Shown one piece after another: positions 34,223 through 39,414 of a stretch of 39,414 nt of DNA. Position numbers and translations under genes: made by a program. Below the pieces are notes generated by a model. That model did not search any database. It had not been told where the DNA came from and worked only from the letters and a program-made list of their open reading frames with translations. The number at the start of each line of letters is the position of its first letter. Within the stretch, counting starts at the first letter, position 1. Source of the stretch: Gammaproteobacteria bacterium (GTDB taxonomy: Bacteria; Pseudomonadota; Gammaproteobacteria; S012-40); assembly GCA_029883265.1 (NCBI GenBank), contig JAOUJM010000018.1:1-39414 (forward strand), in the 5' to 3' direction.

Positions 34223-34265
34223 GAAAACACTTGATCCCAAACCAATAGACATGAATACTTAAGCT

Positions 34266-34832
34266 ATGAATGAAGCGACTTCTTTAATGAATCATTTTCT
34301 AATTGCCATGCCGGCCTTAGACGACCCAAATTTCTTTCACACAGTGACTTATATTTTTCAGCACGATGAACGGGGTGCGATGGGTATCGTGATTAATCGC
34401 GAAACCGATGTGAGCTTGGGTGAAGTGTTTTCTCAACTCGGATTTGAATGGCCAGACGATAATCGTATTACCGATCGGCGAGTATTTCTTGGTGGCCCCG
34501 TGGATAATGAACGTGGTTTTATAATCCACTCTCCAGTGGGTGAGTGGGATTCAAGTTTTAAAGTGACCGATGATCTTGCTGTCACCACTTCGAAAGATAT
34601 GTTGTTGGCCATGAGTGAAAACCATATGCCCGATCGAGTTCTGGTAGCATTGGGTTACGCAGGTTGGGGCGCCGGACAGTTGGAAAATGAAATGATGGCG
34701 AATGCCTGGATGAGTGGCCCGGCTGATCTCGATATTATTTTTGATTTGCCAGTCGACGAACGTTGGCAAGCAGCGGCTACCCACTTGGGTGTTGACCTAT
34801 CGCGCTTATCCAATGATATTGGTCACGCTTAA
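34266..34832 (+). CDS. algH: YqgE/AlgH family protein
   Basis: A 188-residue cytoplasmic protein of the YqgE/AlgH family (DUF179). The typical entry is NHFLIAMPALDDPNFFHTVTYIFQHDERGAMGIVINR, then VFLGGPVDNERGFIIHS and VALGYAGWGAGQLENEMMANAW. The family was named AlgH as an alginate regulator in Pseudomonas, but its biochemical role is unsettled. ATG 34266 is taken as the start; a second ATG seven codons later (MNHFLIAMP) would also fit the family. It precedes ruvX as in most gammaproteobacteria, only 6 bases apart. Confidence 0.93.
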   Translation: MNEATSLMNHFLIAMPALDDPNFFHTVTYIFQHDERGAMGIVINRETDVSLGEVFSQLGFEWPDDNRITDRRVFLGGPVDNERGFIIHSPVGEWDSSFKVTDDLAVTTSKDMLLAMSENHMPDRVLVALGYAGWGAGQLENEMMANAWMSGPADLDIIFDLPVDERWQAAATHLGVDLSRLSNDIGHA

Positions 34833-34838
34833 TCACTT

Positions 34839-35282
34839 GTGGATCAGATCATTCCTGAGGAGATAAAAACGGTTTTAGGCTTTGATTTTGGTCTAAGCCG
34901 TATTGGCGTGGCCGTTGGACAAACGATTACCTATACCGCACAACCCCTGACTATTATTCAAGCCCGTCAAGGCATTCCTGATTGGAAATTAATCGAGAAA
35001 CTGATCCACCAATGGCAGCCACAAGTGTTGCTCGTGGGTTGGCCTTTGCGCTTAAACAATGATGTGCAATCCACTACCAAGCGTGCACAAAAGTTTGGTC
35101 AGCGCTTGCATGGACGATTTGGTTTACCTGTCGTATGGGTGGATGAGCGGTTGACATCTTATGAGGCTCAGGACATGCTTAACAGCCGAGAAGGAAACAA
35201 AAAAATAACCCAAGGAGTTGATGCCTTAGCTGCAGCCCTTATTGTAGAAACCTGGCTGTCGACGGTTCAGAAGCAATCATGA
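34839..35282 (+). CDS. ruvX: Pre-16S rRNA nuclease / RuvX (YqgF)
   Basis: YqgF/RuvX is an RNase H-fold nuclease needed for 5' maturation of 16S rRNA and earlier proposed as a Holliday-junction resolvase. The 147-residue protein has VLGFDFGLSRIGVAVGQ with the first catalytic Asp, LLVGWPLRLNNDVQSTTKRAQKF, VVWVDERLTSYEAQDM with the Asp-Glu pair, and VDALAAALIVETWL with the last Asp. The start is GTG 34839, since no in-frame ATG fits. The stop overlaps the pyrR ATG by 4 bases (ATGA), placing it in the pyr operon. Confidence 0.93.
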   Translation: MDQIIPEEIKTVLGFDFGLSRIGVAVGQTITYTAQPLTIIQARQGIPDWKLIEKLIHQWQPQVLLVGWPLRLNNDVQSTTKRAQKFGQRLHGRFGLPVVWVDERLTSYEAQDMLNSREGNKKITQGVDALAAALIVETWLSTVQKQS

Positions 35283-35788
35283 GTCAAGAAATCGAAGTAA
35301 AACCCTTAATTACGCAAATGGCGCAGGATTTAAAAGCCCTATTGCAACATCGTGGTATCGAAAAAGCCTATATGATCGGTATTCATACCGGTGGTGTATG
35401 GGTGGCTGAACAATTACATCAAGCCTTGGCTATAGAAGCACCATTAGGAACTTTGAACATTGCTTTTTACCGTGATGATTTTACCCGAATTGGCGTACAT
35501 CCTCAGGTTAAACCCTCAGTGTTACCCTTCAGTGTGGAAGATGCACCCATCATTTTGGTTGATGATGTGCTCTACACCGGACGAACCATTCGCGCTGCGT
35601 TAAATGAAATATTTGATTATGGTCGCCCGGCAAGTGTGATTCTTGCCTGTTTGGTTGATCGTAGTGGTCGAGAACTTCCCGTTCAGGCCGATGTGCTTGG
35701 GAAAGTAGTTGAGTTAAGTGAGCATGAACAGGTAAAATTAACCGGTCCAACACCACTGCGGTTGTTGGTCACAGATGCCGGTACATAA
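35279..35788 (+). CDS. pyrR: PyrR uracil phosphoribosyltransferase / pyrimidine regulator
   Basis: PyrR has a type I phosphoribosyltransferase fold. In Gram-positive bacteria it binds pyr mRNA for attenuation, and in pseudomonads it is linked to pyrBC' control. The 169-residue protein shows the PRPP-binding loop [20 protein letters not shown] and the flexible-loop region [14 protein letters not shown], so catalytic residues are present. It is located directly upstream of pyrB. I saw no anti-terminator/terminator hairpin pair in front of pyrB, so RNA-based regulation by PyrR is not supported by this window. Confidence 0.94.
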   Translation: MSQEIEVKPLITQMAQDLKALLQHRGIEKAYMIGIHTGGVWVAEQLHQALAIEAPLGTLNIAFYRDDFTRIGVHPQVKPSVLPFSVEDAPIILVDDVLYTGRTIRAALNEIFDYGRPASVILACLVDRSGRELPVQADVLGKVVELSEHEQVKLTGPTPLRLLVTDAGT

Positions 35789-35822
35789 CCGGAAAGGCAT
35801 TAGCGCAAAAGCGAAAGATTGC

Positions 35823-36803
35823 ATGGGCTATCGAGATACACTGCAATTAACACCCGAAAAACAACTTCGTCATTTTCTTACCATCGAAGGTCTTCCCCGT
35901 TCTGTACTCGTCGATATTCTTGATACCGCACAAACTTTTTCCACCGTGGGTGAACAAGCCGTCAAGAAAGTTCCACTCTTACGCGGCAAGACGATTGTTA
36001 ACTTGTTTTTTGAAAACAGTACGCGTACACGCACTACATTTGAACTTGCGGCCAAACGATTATCGGCTGATGTGCTGAATATGAACATTAGCACCTCTGC
36101 CACTACCAAGGGTGAGTCATTGCTCGATACCTTGCGTAATCTTGAAGCCATGCAATGCGACATGTTTGTAGTGAGGCATTCCCGTAGCGGCGCTGCACAT
36201 TTCATTGCGCGACACGCACCGCAACATATTCGTGTGATTAATGCCGGGGATGGTTGGCATGCGCACCCAACGCAAGCCATGTTGGATATGTTTACTATTC
36301 GCCAGCATTTCGGGGAATTCGCCTCGCTAAATGTAGCCATTGTTGGTGACATTCTACATTCACGCGTAGCGCGATCACAAATCCATGCACTAACCACACT
36401 TGGTGTTAACAGTGTGCGAGTAATTGCACCGAAAACATTAATTCCAAAAGATATAGAATCGCTTGGTGTACATGTGTTTCATGAAATGATTCAAGGTTTA
36501 GAAGATGTGCATGTGGTTATTATGTTGCGCTTACAACAAGAACGCATGAGCGGCGCATTTTTGCCGAGTACGGAAGAATATTTTCATTGTTATGGCCTGA
36601 CCGAAGAAAAACTTAGCTATGCTCACGCCGATGCAGTTGTGATGCATCCCGGACCGATTAACCGTGGAGTTGAAATCGAATCCAGTGTTGCTGATGGGGA
36701 GCGTTCCCTGATTTTGCGACAAGTCACCAATGGTATCGCTGTGCGTATGGCGGTAATGTCCATGGCCATGGGTAGTTACCAAGCGCCACGGGAGACAAAA
36801 TAA
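35823..36803 (+). CDS. pyrB: Aspartate carbamoyltransferase catalytic subunit PyrB
   Basis: PyrB condenses carbamoyl phosphate and aspartate, the committed step of pyrimidine synthesis. The protein has the carbamoyl-phosphate loop [34 protein letters not shown], the [12 protein letters not shown] motif and [15 protein letters not shown]. This is the Pseudomonas-type class A chain that assembles with a PyrC' partner. ATG 35823 gives 326 residues and the family-length N-terminus (about 13 residues before QLRHF). An upstream in-frame ATG at 35775, overlapping pyrR by 14 bases, would give 342. Neither has a strong ribosome site, so the start is uncertain. The stop overlaps the pyrC-like ATG by one base. 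Confidence 0.93.
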   Translation: MGYRDTLQLTPEKQLRHFLTIEGLPRSVLVDILDTAQTFSTVGEQAVKKVPLLRGKTIVNLFFENSTRTRTTFELAAKRLSADVLNMNISTSATTKGESLLDTLRNLEAMQCDMFVVRHSRSGAAHFIARHAPQHIRVINAGDGWHAHPTQAMLDMFTIRQHFGEFASLNVAIVGDILHSRVARSQIHALTTLGVNSVRVIAPKTLIPKDIESLGVHVFHEMIQGLEDVHVVIMLRLQQERMSGAFLPSTEEYFHCYGLTEEKLSYAHADAVVMHPGPINRGVEIESSVADGERSLILRQVTNGIAVRMAVMSMAMGSYQAPRETK

Positions 36804-38086
36804 TGCGTCTGCATATTCGTGGTGGTCATTTGGTTGATGCAAAAAATCAGCAAGATGGAATTTGTGATGTGTTTATTGCCGATGGCAAAGTGGTTGGCTT
36901 AGGCCAAGCGCCGCATGGTTTTAGCGCTGATCGTTTGATCGATGCGCAGGGTTTAGTTGTGATGCCGGGCATTGTAGATTTATGCGCACGCTTACGTGAA
37001 CCTGGTTTTGAGAATAAAGCTACGATTGCTAGCGAAACCGCAGCCGCAGCTAAAGGTGGCGTTACAACGATTTGCTGTCCACCTGATACGATTCCAATTG
37101 TCGATACACCAGCTGTTGTTGAGTTAATCACGCAACGCGCACAACAAGCGGGTAAGGCCCGGGTGGTCACCTTGGGTGCCATGACGCGGGGGCTTGAAGG
37201 CCAGCAGATTTGTGAAATGCTCGCCTTAAAAAACGCAGGATGTGTCGGTGTCAGCAATGCTTTGCGAGCGGTTAAAGACACCTTAGTTATGCGTCGTGCT
37301 TTGGAATATGCGGCCAGTCACAACATGACAGTATTTATATTTTCAGAAGACCCATGGTTACGTCGAAGTGGCGGCGCCCATGAGGGTCCGGTTAGCACAC
37401 GTCTAGGCCTGAGTGGTATTCCAGAAATTGCCGAGACGATTGCTGTTGCACGTGACTTGGCTCTGGTCGAAGCGACTGGTGCACGTGCGCATTTCTGCCA
37501 TTTATCTACAGAAAAAGCGGTGCGTATGGTGGCTCGTGCGCAGCACGATGGTTTACCGGTTACCGCTGATGCAACCATTTATCATCTACATCTGAATGAA
37601 ATGGATTTAATGGATTTTAATGTGGACTGTCATGTTAAACCACCATTGCGCAGTCAGCGGGACCAAGCGGGTTTGGTTGCAGGTTTAGCTGATGGGGTTA
37701 TTAGTGCGGTTTGTTCTGATCATCAGCCGCATGAATTAGACGCTAAGCTCGGTCCCTTTAGCGAGACCGAATCGGGCATGAGCACTATTGAAATGTTATT
37801 GCCACTGGGTTTGCGCTTAGTGCATGACAAAAAGTTGTCGCTTGCGCAATTAGTCGCAAGTTTGACGTTTCAACCGTCACAGATTCTGGGATTGGATTTG
37901 GGTCATTTAAGTCTAGATGCAGTTGCTGACATTTGCATATTTGATCCTGAGAAACCTTGGCTATGCAAAAAATCTGAATTATTGAGCGCAGGTAAAAACA
38001 CCGCATTCGACTCCTGGGAGTTTAACGGTCAGGTGCAAGAAACGATCTTGGCAGGTCAAAGTGTTTATCAGGCTATAAAAAATTAA
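36803..38086 (+). CDS. pyrC: Dihydroorotase-like protein PyrC' (probably non-catalytic)
   Basis: The 427-residue protein has the dihydroorotase/amidohydrolase fold. In active enzymes the first strand ends DLHVHLREPG, where the two His bind zinc. Here it reads DL-C61-A-R63-LREPG, so HxH is gone. A second expected His before the Glu-Asp is also replaced (FIFSEDPWL). FCHLST and the late SDHQPHE are kept. In Pseudomonas such a pseudo-dihydroorotase, PyrC'/PyrX, is fused in operon with pyrB and is required structurally for the ATCase dodecamer. Overlap of its ATG with the pyrB stop fits 1:1 synthesis. An active dihydroorotase should be encoded elsewhere. Confidence 0.9.
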   Translation: MRLHIRGGHLVDAKNQQDGICDVFIADGKVVGLGQAPHGFSADRLIDAQGLVVMPGIVDLCARLREPGFENKATIASETAAAAKGGVTTICCPPDTIPIVDTPAVVELITQRAQQAGKARVVTLGAMTRGLEGQQICEMLALKNAGCVGVSNALRAVKDTLVMRRALEYAASHNMTVFIFSEDPWLRRSGGAHEGPVSTRLGLSGIPEIAETIAVARDLALVEATGARAHFCHLSTEKAVRMVARAQHDGLPVTADATIYHLHLNEMDLMDFNVDCHVKPPLRSQRDQAGLVAGLADGVISAVCSDHQPHELDAKLGPFSETESGMSTIEMLLPLGLRLVHDKKLSLAQLVASLTFQPSQILGLDLGHLSLDAVADICIFDPEKPWLCKKSELLSAGKNTAFDSWEFNGQVQETILAGQSVYQAIKN

Positions 38087-38104
38087 ATTCGTTTCGGTGT
38101 ACCA

Positions 38105-38137
38105 GATTTATTCATCCTAAATCAAATTTTCTTTTCT
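38105..38137 (+). terminator. Possible weak terminator after the pyr operon
   Basis: GATTTA (38105-38110) and TAAATC (38118-38123) can form a 6-bp A/T-rich stem followed by a T/C-rich tract. It is 19 bases past the pyrC-like stop. Stem stability is low, so this is tentative. Confidence 0.3.
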
Positions 38138-38349
38138 TCATGTACATTTTCTTCGCATCTTGTTTGTAAAAAATCTTGTCGAGCATTTCGATCATAAAAT
38201 ATTTGTATATACTTGTGTGAGGGTATGGGTACATGTAATCTATTCTGTAAAAAGTCTAGTGTATCTCATCGTGACTAAATATTTTTTGCGAAATGCATTC
38301 TGTTTGAAGATGTAAACATATGCTTGTTATGCAACAAAAGAGATAATGA

Positions 38350-39414
38350 ATGTCAATTGATGTTGATGTCGAAACACTTGCTTCACAAGGATTGAGTAGA
38401 GAGATCTTGCTCAATCTTTTAAATTTAGCCTCGGATGCGATAATCTTGTTGAATGATGATGGTCGTATTTTTTCTTTTAATAGAGGTGCAGAAACTGTAT
38501 TTGGCCATTCCGAGTCAGATCTGATCGGGAAATCGGTCAATGTTTTAATCCCACAATCATTTCATCAAGCTCATCAGCAGTACTTGCAAACATTTAAACA
38601 AGCAGACATCGAGTCGCGTGTCATGAATAGTCGACGCCCCGTCAATGGTGTACGAAAAAATGGTGAAGTTTTTCATTTAGACGCTGCTATTTCAAAAATT
38701 CGTTTGGCCGATCAGTGGGTTTTTATGGTAATTATGCGAGATATTAGTGAATCTGAACAAATACTTGCTGAGTTGCAACACTACAAATTGCACTTGGAAG
38801 ATCTTGTAGAACAACGTACGGTGGAACTGTGCAACTTAAACCAAGAGCTTGAAGCATTTAGTTATTCTGTTTCGCATGATTTGCGTGCGCCTTTGCGAAG
38901 TATTGATGGATTTTCTCAGGCGCTACTAGAAGATTATTCAGATAGTTTTGATGAGCTGGCAACAGACTATTTGTGGCGTCTACGTCGAGCGAGTCAGCAT
39001 ATGGGTGAGTTAATTGACAATTTACTCATATTATCCCGGGTGACTCGGTATGACTTGAGCTTTACTACGGTCAACCTAAGCCAGCTATGTCAGAAAATTA
39101 TTCCTGAAATCGTACAGCTCGATCCTTCAAGACGTGTGAATTGGTTGATACCAGACAATATTTCTTGTTGGTGTGATGAGAAGTTGTGTGAAATTTTGTT
39201 AATGAATTTGTTGAGTAATGCTTGGAAATATAGCGCTCGAGAAGCGCAGGCTGAAATTGAATTTGGTGTGAAGATGATTGATCAAGAGACGGTGTTTTTC
39301 ATTAAAGATAATGGTGTGGGATTTGATATGGCTTATGTAGATAAACTATTTATCGCATTTCAACGTTTACATGGCGGTGATGAATTTAAAGGCACGGGCG
39401 TGGGTTTGGCGACT
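38350..39414 (+). CDS. PAS-domain sensor histidine kinase (3' end missing)
   Basis: The frame is open from ATG 38350 through the right edge (355 residues visible). A PAS domain spans about 25-140, with ILLNDDGRIFSFNRGAETVF and the PAC-type IMRDISESEQI. A coiled linker leads to the dimerisation domain with the H box SYSVSHDLRAPLRSIDGF (His176). The catalytic domain shows the N box NLLSNAWKYS, G1 IKDNGVGFDM, the F segment FIAFQRLHG and G2 GTGVGLAT, where the window ends. There are no membrane segments, so it is a soluble sensor, reminiscent of phytochrome-type kinases in its H and F boxes. Its signal and any receiver domain or partner lie beyond what can be seen. A nearby ATG at 38346 is out of frame and stops at once. 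Confidence 0.93.
   Translation, partial: MSIDVDVETLASQGLSREILLNLLNLASDAIILLNDDGRIFSFNRGAETVFGHSESDLIGKSVNVLIPQSFHQAHQQYLQTFKQADIESRVMNSRRPVNGVRKNGEVFHLDAAISKIRLADQWVFMVIMRDISESEQILAELQHYKLHLEDLVEQRTVELCNLNQELEAFSYSVSHDLRAPLRSIDGFSQALLEDYSDSFDELATDYLWRLRRASQHMGELIDNLLILSRVTRYDLSFTTVNLSQLCQKIIPEIVQLDPSRRVNWLIPDNISCWCDEKLCEILLMNLLSNAWKYSAREAQAEIEFGVKMIDQETVFFIKDNGVGFDMAYVDKLFIAFQRLHGGDEFKGTGVGLAT

Noticed and set aside
38087-38349. Small gene, tRNA or riboswitch between the pyr operon and the histidine kinase gene
   Set aside because: The A/T-rich stretch has no cloverleaf, no conserved aptamer pattern and no coding frame with a ribosome site; only a weak hairpin was seen.

Overview
The window is a compact, moderate-GC stretch of a gammaproteobacterial chromosome. 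Three things support this. The dcw cluster runs murC-murB-ddl-ftsQ-ftsA-ftsZ-lpxC and is followed by dciA, an M23 peptidase gene and secA, as in Pseudomonas-like genomes. A Pil-Chp chemosensory cluster sits beside glutathione and pyrimidine genes in the order known from Pseudomonas aeruginosa. A flagellar H-ring pair (FlgP/FlgT) is present, as in Vibrio-type polar flagella. No transposase, integrase, CRISPR array, rRNA or tRNA was recognised. The species cannot be named from the sequence alone.

Layout. (1) 1-11341: cell-wall synthesis and division (murC is cut by the window edge), lipid A synthesis, a short helicase loader (dciA, opposite strand), a membrane-anchored M23 endopeptidase, a strong terminator, then secA. 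(2) 11424-18421: a PilZ c-di-GMP effector, a small phosphatase-like protein, flgP-flgT on the minus strand behind a good sigma-54-type promoter, a secreted VWA-like protein, a BASS-family transporter and uvrD. (3) 18509-28921, all minus strand: pilG, pilI, pilJ, a 1794-residue chpA, chpC, and an uncharacterised 429-residue protein with its own sigma-28-like (FliA) promoter and an intrinsic terminator. (4) 29165-38086, all plus strand with tiny gaps or overlaps: gshA, gshB, apbE, a NusG domain II protein, a Gx-transporter-family protein, tonB, yqgE/algH, ruvX, pyrR, pyrB and a pyrC-like gene. (5) From 38350, a PAS-histidine kinase gene runs off the right edge.

Functionally, regions 2 and 3 point to surface motility: type IV pilus mechanosensing/chemotaxis, c-di-GMP reception and polar-flagellum parts under sigma-54 and sigma-28 control. 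Region 4 makes glutathione and carries the ATCase pair PyrB/PyrC'. The PyrC-like protein has lost the metal-binding HxH and is probably the structural pseudo-dihydroorotase.

The points most worth following up are: the apbE-NusGII-Gx trio, which resembles the core of flavin-based extracellular electron transfer loci and lies between gshB and tonB; an in-frame stop near the end of that apbE, after which recognisable ApbE sequence resumes in the same frame; the sigma-28-driven protein of unknown function; the flgPT/VWA island; and a DciA that ends with its KH-like domain.
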